From: Aureimonas sp. SA4125
Lineage (GTDB): Bacteria; Pseudomonadota; Alphaproteobacteria; Rhizobiales; Rhizobiaceae
DNA length: 64,000 nt
Direction: 5' to 3'
Assembly (NCBI RefSeq): GCF_019973775.1
Contig: NZ_AP025032.1
Span: forward strand, 1,612,001-1,676,000
Shown: positions 35,749 to 44,547 of the stretch, piece after piece
Numbering within the stretch: position 1 is the first letter of the stretch
Layout: every line of letters starts with the position of its first letter
Position numbers and translations under genes: made by a program
The notes under the pieces: model-generated
What the model saw: only the letters and a program-made list of their open reading frames with translations
What the model was told of the DNA's origin: nothing
Databases searched by the model: none

Positions 35749-36602
35749 GCCGGGATCGAAGGCAGGCAGGCATCGAGAAGGACCATCCTCGTCTCAGCGT
35801 CCGGCGCCAATGCCGTCTTTTGTCGTTGACGCGCTCGACGCTGTACGCCACGCCCGCGGGCGAGAGCGCCGAGAACCTCGCTTTGATGCGACGGATCGAC
35901 GAGCAGTTCCTGGAGACGCCATGGTATGGCTCTCGGCAGATGGCGCGCTGGCTGCGTCGGCAGGGTTATCTCGTCGGGCGTCATCGCGTTCGGCGGCTGA
36001 TGCGCAAGATGGGCCTGTCGCCGATCTACCAGGCGCCGCGAACCAGCCAGCCGCACCCGCAGCACCGGATCTATCCCTATCTCCTGCGGGAACTGACGAT
36101 CGAGCGGCCGAACCACGTCTGGTGCACAGACATCACCTACATCCCGATGCGGCGAGGCTTTCTGTATCTCGTGGCGATTATGGACTGGGCGACAAGGAAG
36201 GTGCTGGCCTGGCGGCTGTCGAATACGATGGACGTCGGCTTCTGCATCGAGGCGCTGGAGGAGGCCATGGCCCGCTTCGGCAGACCGGAGATCTTCAACT
36301 CCGACCAAGGCTCGCAGTTTACCAGCGCCGACTTCACCGACAAGCTGAAGGCGGCCGGGATCAGGATCTCGATGGATGGCAGAGGTCGCTGGATCGACAA
36401 TCGGTTCATCGAGAGGCTCTGGCGGTCGTTGAAATACGAATGCGTCTACCTGAATGCGTTCGAGACGGGCTCCGAAGCCCGGCATGGGATCGGCTCGTGG
36501 ATCAGCTACTATAATGCCGAGAGGCCGCATTCGAGCCTACATGACGCGACACCGAACGAAGCCTATGCGATGAGCTGGGCCGATGAGAAACTGGCGGCAT
36601 AA
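35745..36602 (+). CDS. IS3 orfB integrase-like transposase
   Basis: A 285-residue OrfB with a complete rve integrase core: NHVWCTDITYIP (first Asp), IFNSDQGSQFTSADF (second Asp) and NRFIERLWRSLKYECVYL (Glu). The N-terminal HTH_21-like part contains RRIDEQFLETPWYGSRQMARWL and VGRHRVRRLMRKMGL. Intact. Confidence 0.93.
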   Translation: MSRDRRQAGIEKDHPRLSVRRQCRLLSLTRSTLYATPAGESAENLALMRRIDEQFLETPWYGSRQMARWLRRQGYLVGRHRVRRLMRKMGLSPIYQAPRTSQPHPQHRIYPYLLRELTIERPNHVWCTDITYIPMRRGFLYLVAIMDWATRKVLAWRLSNTMDVGFCIEALEEAMARFGRPEIFNSDQGSQFTSADFTDKLKAAGIRISMDGRGRWIDNRFIERLWRSLKYECVYLNAFETGSEARHGIGSWISYYNAERPHSSLHDATPNEAYAMSWADEKLAA

Positions 36603-36847
36603 CCACAACCGCGTTCCACTCTAAATCCGCCGCTGGATGGTCTGAAAACCGGGACCACCTCTGTATTGCGGACACATCCTGCGCCGAGAGGGATGCGACA
36701 GCCCCGCCAAAAACGGTTCGAGCCATCGCTCCAAATCGCTTCGCCAGCCATCGTCCACCATCATCGCGAGTCATTCCGGTCAGCCCATCATGACATCCGA
36801 ATCAACGATGATTCCACTCGGTTCCTCCAACCTGCCAAAGTAGTGCT

Positions 36848-37267
36848 AGGCATCGTGGACGAAGGTTGACGTGAGACTCGCGCATTGATTCAAGGCTTCT
36901 TTTTGGAGGCATCCTTGGGCGAACGCATCGGTCTGACGGACGAGGAATGGGCGCTGATCGGGCCGCTGCTGCCGGCCGAGCGCGGGCGCGGGTGTCGACC
37001 GGCGCAAGACAACCGGCTCTATTTCGAAGGCATGTTGTGGATGGCGCGGACGGGTTCGCAATGGCGGCACCTGCCCGACGGATATGGCAAGTGGAACAGC
37101 GTGTTCCGTCGCAACCGACGATGGGTCGAAACTGGCGTGTTCGATGCCATGCTCGAAACGCTGGCCGAGATGGTCGAGCGAGACGCGACCGCCGACATGA
37201 TCGACTCCACCATCGTCCGGGCACATCACTGCGCAGTCGGCATAAAAAGGGGACTCAGCAGACAGAG
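36848..37267 (+). mobile_element. IS5-family (IS427 group) remnant, 5' part
   Basis: Left end GGCATCGTGGACGAAGG directly after a CTAG, then a transposase N-terminal part from about 36885: LTDEEWALIGPLLPAERGRG, GMLWMARTGSQWRHLPDGYGKWNSVFRR and ADMIDSTIVRAHHCAVGIKRG. It is cut at 37267 by the ISL3 copy. Just before the cut a base seems missing (GIKRGLS instead of the usual GIKRGTQ). The other half of this element is not in the window. Confidence 0.8.
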
Positions 37268-37458
37268 TGTCATTCGGCGGGCAATTTTGGGTCTGACGCA
37301 ATCTCGATGACGATCAGGGCGCTCCAATGAGGCGGGCTTCGAGGAGATCGAGCTTGGCGCGGCCGTACATTTGGCGCTTGACAAGCTTCAGTCGGTTGAC
37401 GTGCCCTTCGGTCTGGCCGTTCGACCAGGGCTCGGTGACGGCAGCACGCACCGCTGCG

Positions 37459-38833
37459 GGTAGTGTCCGCGCTCGTGGTGGAAATTCCGACATTGAAAGG
37501 TGTGGCTGAGGCGGTCACCGGATAGGGCGGCTAAGGTGGAGTTGCGAGACTTCAACCTGACCGGAGAACCCGATGACCGAGGACAGACTACCGCTTGCCG
37601 AGCTTTTTGCGAAAGCCGGGGACGGCGATTTCCTGAGAACGATAGCCGAGAGCGTGATGCAGCTCCTTATGGAGGTCGACGTTGAAGGCATGATCGGCGC
37701 CGGGCGCCACGAACGGACGCAGGAACGGGCGACTTATCGCAATGGCTACCGCGACCGCTCGCTCGACACGCGGCTCGGCTCGTTGCAGCTTCGGATACCC
37801 AAGCTTCGGCAGGGCAGCTACTTCCCGCCGTTCCTGGAGCCGAGAAAGCTCTCGGAGAAGGCCTTGGTTGCCGTCATTCAGGAAGCTTGGATCAGCGGCG
37901 TTTCCACCCGGCGGGTCGACGATCTGGTACAGGCCATGGGGCTGTCGGGGATCGGCAAGAGCACCGTATCGAAGCTGTGCAAAGACATCGACGAACGCGT
38001 CGGCGGCTTCCTCGACCGTCCTCTCACTGGCGACTGGCCCTACCTCTGGCTGGATGCGACCTACCTGAAGCAGCGCGAGGGTGGACGCATCGTTTCGGTC
38101 GCCGCCATAATCGCCGTGGCCGTGAACACGGACGGCAAGCGCGAGATCGTCGGCCTTCACATCGGCCCCTCGGAAGCGGAGACGTTTTGGTCGAGCTTCC
38201 TCAAGAGCCTCGTGCGCCGCGGCCTGTCCGGCGTGAAGCTCGTGATCTCGGATGCTCACGAAGGGCTGAAAGCCGCCATTCGCCGGGTGTTCAGCGCCTC
38301 CTGGCAGCGCTGCCGGGTGCATTGGATGCGCAACGCCCTGTCGTATGTCCCGAAGGCGCAGCAGAGCATGGCGGCGGCCGCGCTGCGCCAAGCCTTCGCC
38401 CAGCCCGATCGTGCTAGCGCCAGCCAGGCGCTGCGCCACGTCGCCGACCAGCTTCGGGGAAAGTGTCCAAAGCTCGGGGCCTTCATCGACAACAGCGAGA
38501 CCGACGTGCTGGCGCACATGGATTTTCCCAGTCAGCACCGGACCCGGATCCATTCGACGAATTCCCTGGAGCGCCTGAACAAGGAGGTGAAGCGGCGTGC
38601 CGACGTCGTCGGAATCTTCCCGAACGAGGGATCCATCATCCGGCTCATCGGCGCCGTCCTTCTCGAGGCCAACGACGAATGGCAGATCCAGAACCGCTAC
38701 ATGCAGACCGAACCCATGGCCGACCTCATGGCCATGGGCAACACTGCAAAACCCGAACAGATTTCCACCGAAGTCGCCTGAAACGGAGCCGCTTCAGCTA
38801 CACTCAATTTCCACCACGTTGACGGACACGACC
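37459..38833 (+). mobile_element. IS256-family element, copy C
   Basis: A 1375-bp element, inverted relative to copy B and practically identical to it. Exact 8-bp target duplication CCGCTGCG at 37451-37458 and 38834-38841, inside an ISL3 transposase gene. Confidence 0.95.
37573..38781 (+). CDS. IS256-family transposase (copy C)
   Basis: A 402-residue intact transposase with the same predicted sequence as copy B: DATYLKQREGGRIVSV, ISDAHEGLKAAIRRVF and HSTNSLERLNKEVKRR supply the D, D and E. As both copies appear functional, IS256 is probably still active in this genome. Confidence 0.95.
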   Translation: MTEDRLPLAELFAKAGDGDFLRTIAESVMQLLMEVDVEGMIGAGRHERTQERATYRNGYRDRSLDTRLGSLQLRIPKLRQGSYFPPFLEPRKLSEKALVAVIQEAWISGVSTRRVDDLVQAMGLSGIGKSTVSKLCKDIDERVGGFLDRPLTGDWPYLWLDATYLKQREGGRIVSVAAIIAVAVNTDGKREIVGLHIGPSEAETFWSSFLKSLVRRGLSGVKLVISDAHEGLKAAIRRVFSASWQRCRVHWMRNALSYVPKAQQSMAAAALRQAFAQPDRASASQALRHVADQLRGKCPKLGAFIDNSETDVLAHMDFPSQHRTRIHSTNSLERLNKEVKRRADVVGIFPNEGSIIRLIGAVLLEANDEWQIQNRYMQTEPMADLMAMGNTAKPEQISTEVA

Positions 38834-39219
38834 CCGCTGCGCAATCCCTGATGATGCCGCGGGCGAACGAGGCGATCAGGCCGGGTTCAGCGTCAAGAAG
38901 CCAAAGGTCCAGATCTACCGAGGCCTTCCGCCGGATGATCGACTGGAAGCGGTCGATCAAGGTTCGCGCTTCGGCTAGAGCCGGAGCAACTCCCTCGATC
39001 GCGGCGACGGTGAGGGTCTCGGCCTTCGTCAGGTGATCGCGCTTCGACGTCATCAGACGGGCGATGGTACGAGCCGACGGTGGTCTGTGAAGCTGGGCGG
39101 CCGTCATGCGTTCGGAACGGCGCCGGCGTGTCGCCCACTCCGAAACGGCCCGGGTCGATCCGTCAAAGCCTAGCACCCGCAGGCGGCGCCAGAGTTCGGC
39201 TTCGTTGCGACAGCCTGCC

Positions 39220-39365
39220 TGTCAAACGGCATTCAAATCTGGGTCTGACGCAATCTCGATGACGATCATGGCGCGCCGAGCAGTCGGGCTTCGAGGAGGT
39301 CGATCTTGGCTCGCCCGTACATTTGGCGTTTGACGAGCTTAAGCCTGTTGACGTGCCCTTCGGTC
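39220..39365 (-). mobile_element. ISL3 left-end fragment
   Basis: The end TGTCAAACGGCATTCAAATC followed by TGGGTCTGACGCAATCTCGA, then the last 33 codons of the ISL3 transposase, matching 22149-22249 exactly. It breaks off at 39365 in the middle of TEGHVNRL and joins IS256 sequence. With 43221-43797 it is most simply the two ends of one ISL3 element opened by IS256 (copy D) and internally deleted. Confidence 0.8.
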
Positions 39366-40858
39366 TTGGGCACCTTCGGCCGGATCTGGTCGGCGACGGA
39401 GCGCCATTGCAGGCTGGCGGCCTCGGGCGTCTCCTGGGCGAAGGCGGTGGCGATGAAGGCCGACACCACCCGGCGTCCGCTCTTGCCGGCATGGGCCAGC
39501 ACATTGCGCATGAAGTGCACGCGGGGGCTGTTGAACAAGTCCGCGTTTGAAGCATCGCAGGGAACGAAGATCCGGCCTGTCCGGCTGAAGCTCGGCGGCG
39601 CCTTTGTACAAGTCCGGCGGAATGGGGAAGCCAGATTGCGTTCGCTAAGAGGCGGAAGCCCCTTGTAAGAACCAGAGCACGAGGACGGTCTCGGTCAGAT
39701 CGGTGCGAGCCGCTTCAGATTGATGGCCGCGGCCGTCAGGTAGGCTTGGATTCTCATGTTCGCGAGCCCGCGCCGAACTGCCCGTGCCAGCCCGTGCCAG
39801 GTCTTTGCCTCGCCGTGGAATCCTTCCGAACGCCAGCGATGGCGCTGGTACAGACGCTTGTCTTCCTCACCCCATTGCTCGCGGCGGCGCCGGGCGCGTA
39901 GCAGAGCTGGATAATCGTGCACGATGACGACGGCCTTGGTAACACGGGACGGAGAAAGACAGATCGTGGCGAGATCGCACCCGGCGCAGTCAACAGCCTT
40001 GGACGCGAAGAACCGTCCATGCGGGATCTTTGTCCGATTGGGTTGGAGGATCTGGCCGCGTGGGCACTTCACGTGATCATGCCGGGCATCATAGCGAAAC
40101 TGGCGAAGCGGCACCTTGCTCCGGACCGGTTCTGCTTTGGTCGGGATCACGGCTGTGATGCCGCGCCGTTCGAGGCCGCCGAACACTTTGGCATAGGCAT
40201 ACCCGGCATCGGCCGTTGCCACCTTGATCGTCGCACCGGTCGTTTCTGTCACGGCGTCGAGACGGTTCAGGATCTCCTGCCCCTCGTTGACCTCGCCGGT
40301 CGTGATCTCGACGTCGAGGATAACGCCGAAGACATCATCGACGACCCCATGCTGCTTGTAGGCCGGCTCCAGTCGCCGATTGCGTCCATGGTTGCCATGC
40401 TGGCATCTGCATCGGTCACACAGACCTTCTTGTATCGACCAGACTTGCGGGATGTCTTGGCGGTGTCCTCGGCAACCTGGGAGGCTTCGCTCGCGTCGCC
40501 GTTCTCGGCTCGAATGGCATCGACGTGGCGGACCGCCAGGCTCTCCCAACTGACGTCCGCCCGGATCAGGGAGGCATCGACGTGAACGACCTCGCCCTTG
40601 GCGATCCCGGCCGAGACGCAGGCGGTGACCGTGCGCTTGAAGATCTGGCGGAACCGCTCGGCACTCCAGCGCTGGCGGATGCGGGTCAGCGAGGAATGAT
40701 CGGGCAACGCCTCGTGCAGGCCGAAGCCGATGAACCAGCGGATCGCCAGATTGACCTGAGCTTCGTGCAGCAGACGTCGATCATGGACGATTCCCAGAAG
40801 GAAGCCTGCCAGCATCAGGCGCACTGGACTTGCCCCCTTTTAGTGGAGAGCGTTTTGA

Positions 40859-41719
40859 TTACGCGGCGGCCAGTCGTTCGAACTGGACGGGGCTGATGAA
40901 GTCGAGCGCGGAATGGCGCCGGACGGGGTTGTAGAAGCTGTCGATGTAGCGGCCGATGGCCGCCTTCGCCTCGGTCCTGGTCTGGAAGACGGTGCGCCAG
41001 ACCAGCTCGGATTTCAACGTCTTGAAGAAGGTCTCGACCATCGCATTATCATAGCAGTTGCCCTTGCCGGACATCGAGATCAGCACGTCGTACCTGCGTA
41101 GCTCGGCCTGATAGTCGATCGAGCAATATTGGCTGCCGCGGTCAGAATGATGGATCAGGCCGGTTTTCGGGCGGCGCAGGACGAGGGCCTTGCGGAGCGC
41201 CTCGAGAGCCAACTCCTTGTGTAGACGATCGCTGACGGCCCAGCCGACGACGCGCCGGGCGAACAGGTCGATGACGACGGCGAGATACAGCCAGCCCTCT
41301 CGCGTCCAAACATAGGAGATGTCGGCTCCCCACTTCTCGTCCCGGCGTTCGGTCGCGAAGTCCTGATCAAGGAGGTTCGGCGCGATCGGGAAGGCGTGCA
41401 GGCTGTCCGTCGTTCGCTTGAACCGCCGCTTCTGCCGGGCCTTGAGGCCGTTCTCGCGCATCAGGCGCGCTGTCCGACGGCGCCCGATAGCGATCCCCTC
41501 GGCCTGGAGTTCATGCCGCATGCGAGGACTCCCATAGGTGCCGTTCGACAACCGAAACGCCGAGCGGACATGCGCCAGAAGCACCATGTCGCGCTGCTGC
41601 CGGCGGCAGGCCGGTCGATCCTTCCATGCAAAATAGCCGCTCGAGCTGACGCCGAGGACCTTGCAGAGACGCTGGACGGGGAATTCTTCTTTCGCCGCAT
41701 CGATGAGTTCGAACCTCAC
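40859..41719 (-). CDS. IS3-family orfB transposase
   Basis: A 286-residue rve-type transposase, intact: EKWGADISYVWTREGWLYLA (first Asp), GLIHHSDRGSQYCSIDYQAE (second Asp) and NCYDNAMVETFFKTLKSEL (Glu). Its start overlaps the end of orfA by a few bases, as usual for IS3, so a frameshifted OrfAB is expected. Confidence 0.95.
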   Translation of the reverse strand: MRFELIDAAKEEFPVQRLCKVLGVSSSGYFAWKDRPACRRQQRDMVLLAHVRSAFRLSNGTYGSPRMRHELQAEGIAIGRRRTARLMRENGLKARQKRRFKRTTDSLHAFPIAPNLLDQDFATERRDEKWGADISYVWTREGWLYLAVVIDLFARRVVGWAVSDRLHKELALEALRKALVLRRPKTGLIHHSDRGSQYCSIDYQAELRRYDVLISMSGKGNCYDNAMVETFFKTLKSELVWRTVFQTRTEAKAAIGRYIDSFYNPVRRHSALDFISPVQFERLAAA

Positions 41720-42012
41720 CGACTTCCCTCCCGGGCGAAAAAAGCCATCGCCTTCTTCAGGATGCCACGCTCCTGACGAAGGATCTCATTCTCCCGCCGC
41801 AGCCGCTTCATCTCCGCAGCCATGTCCTCGACGCGGTCGGGAGGCGGGCTTTCTATCAAGGCGTCGCGCCGCTTGTCGATCCAGCGCCGCAGTGTCGATA
41901 GCCCAACGCCAAGGTCCTCCGCGATCTCGCGCTGCGTCCGGCCGCTCGTCTCAACCAGACGGACGGCTTCCTCCTCGAATTCCTTCGTAAATCGTCGCTG
42001 TGTCTTCGCCAT
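41716..42012 (-). CDS. IS3-family orfA
   Basis: A 98-residue OrfA with an HTH (RRFTKEFEEEAVRLVETSGR, REIAEDLGVGLSTLRRW) and a coiled tail (MAAEMKRLRRENEILRQERG ILKKAMAFF). The ATG at 42012 (MAKTQRRF) is preferred; an ATG four codons upstream is possible. Confidence 0.93.
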   Translation of the reverse strand: MAKTQRRFTKEFEEEAVRLVETSGRTQREIAEDLGVGLSTLRRWIDKRRDALIESPPPDRVEDMAAEMKRLRRENEILRQERGILKKAMAFFAREGSR

Positions 42013-43220
42013 GGAGTTCCTCATGCCTCATTGAGAACTCTCCACTTTTCCGGGGCAAGTCCACACAGCGACTTCAGGGTCGATCCCCGGCCGTCCGGAA
42101 CCGGGCGAGTAGCAGTCCGAGACGGCTTCGCGCAGCCAGGAAAGATCCAGGCCGCGATCGACGCGGACGAGGATGTGGTCGTCTGGAAGGAGGTCACGTA
42201 GCGACCCGCACATGTAGAGTTCGAGTTGATCACGCTCCTTCCGACCCAGCATCGCTGCCTCCGGCAAACCATCGACAGGGCCAGTGAATCAGGGGACACT
42301 GACTTCTTCAACAGCCCCACGCGGCAGCGCTGCCATGTCGCGTCAGAACCTTGGTGACGGCCGCCTTGATGCCCTCGTGTGCATCGGACACGACGAGCTT
42401 CACGCCGCGCAGGCCGCGCCGGGTCAGCTTGCGCAGGAACTCGGTCCAGATCGGTTCGGCTTCCGAGGTGCCGACCTCCATGCCGAGCACCTCGCGCCGG
42501 CCATCAGCGTTGACGCCGACGGCGATGATCACGGCGACGCTGACGATGCGCCCGCCGCGGCGGACCTTCAGGTAGGTCGCGTCGATCCAGAGATAGGGCC
42601 AGTCGCCCTCGATCGGTCGTTCGAGGAAGACCTTCACCTTGCCGTCGATCTCTTCGCAAAGCCTCGACACCTGGCTCTTGGAGATGCCGTCCATGCCCAT
42701 CGCCTTGACCAGGTCGTCGACCGAACGGGTCGAGATGCCCTGGACATAGGCTTCCTGGATCACGGCCGTCAGGGCCTTCTCGGCCATGCGCCGCGGCTCG
42801 AGGAAGCCGGGAAAGTAGCTGCCCTTGCGCAGCCTGGGAATGCGCAGCTCGACGGTGCCGGCACGGGTATGCCAGTCCCTGTCGCGATAGCCGTTGCGCT
42901 GGGCGAGGCGCTCGGCGCTCTTCTCGCCATAGCCGGCGCCGGTCGCATTGCCGACCTCCAGTTCCATCAGCCGCTCGGCGGCAAAGCCGATCATCTCGCG
43001 CAACAGATCGGCGTCCGGGGTCTTCTCCAGAAGGCTGCGCAGGCTCATCATGTCGTCGGTCATCAGGGGATCTCCGGTTGCGGTTAGGTCTCGCAACCCA
43101 AGCCTAACCGGAAACCGCTGGTGACCACCGCGTCGCCGATCCCGTCCTACAGCGCAATCAAAGGCGCGGGCGAGATCGGCGACGCTACCGTCGAGCTACA
43201 CCACGGGCGGGGACACGACC

Positions 43221-43797
43221 AAAAGCCCAGTCATCGACGCCGACGGCGGCCAGAGGATCGAGAGGTTTACGGGCCCGGCGCCGAACGACGCGAATCAGCG
43301 TATCGTTGCTGACAGGGATCATCAGGCGTTTGGCAAAGGCGGCGCCCGGTCTCCCTCCGAGGGCGAGGCCGAGATGATGGACGATGGCCTCCATGCGTCC
43401 GGTGCGACGCGACCGTTCCGGAGCCGTCACCCCGAAACGCTCGGCGAAGATCTTCCTGCGGCAACCAAGGCCGTCGCATCGGAAGCGTCGCGTCACCAGT
43501 CGGAGCTGGACGGCTCGACCGGCCAGAGGCAGGTCAGCCAAATGGCGGTGATATCGGCTATGGACGCGGCGGGAGGGACGGTCGCAAGAGGGGCACATCG
43601 CGACCTGCACACGCGCCGATGCCGTTACGATCAAGATGCCGTCCGCCGACTCCTGATGATCTACGGCAAGCCCGGGCGGGATGAGGGATGAAAGCGGCAG
43701 GCGACATGACATGGCAGCGATCTCCATTGAAATCGCCATTCCCATCTCCAAACTGCACCGAAGATGAGTCAGACCCAAAATTGCACGCCGAATGACA
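43221..43797 (-). mobile_element. ISL3 right-end fragment
   Basis: Right end TGTCATTCGGCGTGCAATTT at 43797 and the first 170 or so codons of the transposase (zinc-finger part and up to VGVDDWAFG), nearly identical to the copy at 22.1-23.8 kb with RRRARKPL for RRRTRKRL. It is cut at 43220 by IS256 copy D. It is inserted in an IS5 element (next feature). Confidence 0.85.
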
Positions 43798-44288
43798 GGC
43801 GATGCCCGCGTCATACCCGCAAACCCCTCCGCTTTCGGTGGTTTTGACGCTTTGGCTGTCGATCACGCCGGCTGTCGGACTGGCCTCGCGCCCTTCCAAC
43901 TCGCGAGCGCCGATGACCAGAAGGCCGTTGATCGTCGACAGCAGAGCGCTGTCACGCCAGCCGTAGAAATAGCCGCGAACCGTGGATACCGGCGGAAAAT
44001 CGGCAGGCAGCATTCGCCACTGGCAACCACTCGAGGCAACGTAAAGGATGGCGTTCATCACCTCCCGTAGGCAGGTCGTCCGCGGCCTGCCGCCACGCTT
44101 GGCCGATGGCAGCATCGGCGCAATCAGCGCCCATTCCCTTTCCGTCAGGTCGCTTGGATAGCGAACGCATCTGCGGCTATGCTCAAGCCGAGCGGTATCA
44201 TCCCAGGCCATTTCGATTCCCCATCGTCTCGACAACGTACGGGAATCACAACCTGCTGATATCGCTCAACTCCTTTTCGCTCGGGCTC
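43798..44288 (-). mobile_element. IS5-family remnant, transposase N-terminal half
   Basis: From the right end near GAGCCCGAGCGAAAAGGAGT (reversed, about 44288) the transposase reads MAWDDTARLEHSRRCVRYPS, LTEREWALIAPMLPSAKRGG, SGCQWRMLPADFPPVSTVRG and VIDSQSVKTTESGGVCGYDAG, which is the first DDE Asp region. It is then cut by the ISL3 end at 43797. The C-terminal half is not found in the window. Confidence 0.85.
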
Positions 44289-44547
44289 TAAGGGCGAAGA
44301 TTCATATATTAGTCAATGGTTTGATCTTTCGGAGAGGAGCTTTCCAAGTCAGACCTTGAAAGCCCGGGCAGCGGTTCTGACGAACCCTCTCTTCAGACGC
44401 GTGTGTACCAAGGCTGTATCGACGTTCATGGCGCACGATCGTGTCGTGGGACCGGCAATTCGACAGCCTCGCTCGCAAAAGAGGCCATGTCCGCCGGATC
44501 GAAGTCTCGAACCGCAGATAGCTGCCTTCCGCTGGTCGTGGCCGCTT

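Larger units (their letters stand above)
34435..36663 (+). mobile_element. IS3-family element with a 965-bp tandem duplication
   Basis: The outer ends are AGAGGTGGTCCCGG (34435) and its inverted form ACCACCTCT (to 36663), flanked by a 3-bp duplication GTA (34432-34434, 36664-36666). Inside, bases 34435-35399 are repeated exactly at 35400-36364, so the block is a 5' partial copy fused directly to a complete 1264-bp IS3. Only one right end exists, so this is a single insertion that later gained a tandem repeat, or the product of insertion into itself followed by loss. Confidence 0.92.
33226..36790 (-). pseudogene. IS701-family transposase (copy B), interrupted
   Basis: The C-terminal 400 residues (33226 to 34434) match copy A apart from one substitution (GGAGAF for GGACAF). 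The N-terminal 35 codons lie beyond the IS3 block, from about 36790 down to 36667, where MVDDGWRSDLERWLEPF is read. Removing 34435-36663 and one GTA copy restores the frame. Confidence 0.88.
33184..36845 (-). mobile_element. IS701-family element, copy B, split by IS3
   Basis: Same terminal repeats as copy A (CACTACTTTGGCAGG), opposite orientation, CTAG duplication at 33180-33183 and 36846-36849. The element is interrupted at 34434 by the IS3 block 34435-36663. Together copies A and B form an inverted pair around an IS5/IS427 plus IS256. Confidence 0.92.
37268..39219 (-). mobile_element. ISL3-family element (diverged copy), split by IS256, truncated
   Basis: Left end TGTCATTCGGCGGGCAATTT at 37268, then the C-terminal end of an ISL3 transposase (stop near 37314, EGHVNRLKLVKRQMYGRA). 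After IS256 copy C it continues from 38834 to 39219 (DLDLWLLDAEPGLIASFARGI, TIARLMTSKRDHLTKAETL). It is similar but not identical to the ISL3 copy at 22.1 kb. The N-terminal 60 percent is missing; at 39220 the end of another ISL3 begins. Confidence 0.82.
40825..42063 (-). mobile_element. IS3-family element inside IS1182
   Basis: A 1239-bp element with ends TGGACTTGCCCCC and (reversed) TGGACTTGCCCCG, flanked by a 3-bp duplication CAC (40822-40824 and 42064-42066). A different IS3 type from the one at 34.4 kb. Confidence 0.92.
39695..42252 (-). pseudogene. IS1182-family transposase, interrupted and frameshifted
   Basis: The N-terminal part begins at 42252 (MLGRKERDQLELYMCGSLRDLLP, HILVRVDRGLDLSWLREAV). 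After IS3 it resumes at 40821 (GFLLGIVHDRRLLHEAQVNL, HSSLTRIRQRW, VVHVDASLIRADVSW) until a frame change near 40420. The rest (ATADAGYAYAKVFGGLERRG, RRWRSEGFHGEAKTWHGLARA) is in another frame and ends at 39695. The frameshift makes it inactive even without IS3. Confidence 0.85.
39524..42318 (-). mobile_element. IS1182-family element, split by IS3
   Basis: Ends GGGGCTGTTGAACAAGTC (39524) and, reversed, GGGGCTGTTGAAGAAGTC (42318), a good inverted pair. Target duplication ACGCG at 39519-39523 and 42319-42323. About 1.55 kb without the inserted IS3 (40825-42063). Confidence 0.88.
39366..43220 (-). mobile_element. IS256-family element (copy D, other type), split by IS1182
   Basis: A second type of IS256 transposase. 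The N-terminal part is at 42324-43096 ([58 protein letters not shown]); the C-terminal continuation, VHFMRNVLAHAGKSGRRV, lies at 39366-39523. IS1182 sits between with a 5-bp ACGCG duplication. The right end is GGTCGTGTCCCCGCC (reversed) at 43220. The last 100 codons and the left end are deleted; the remaining C-terminal frame is fused to ISL3 codons. A base near 42340 is also missing, giving a frameshift. Confidence 0.82.
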
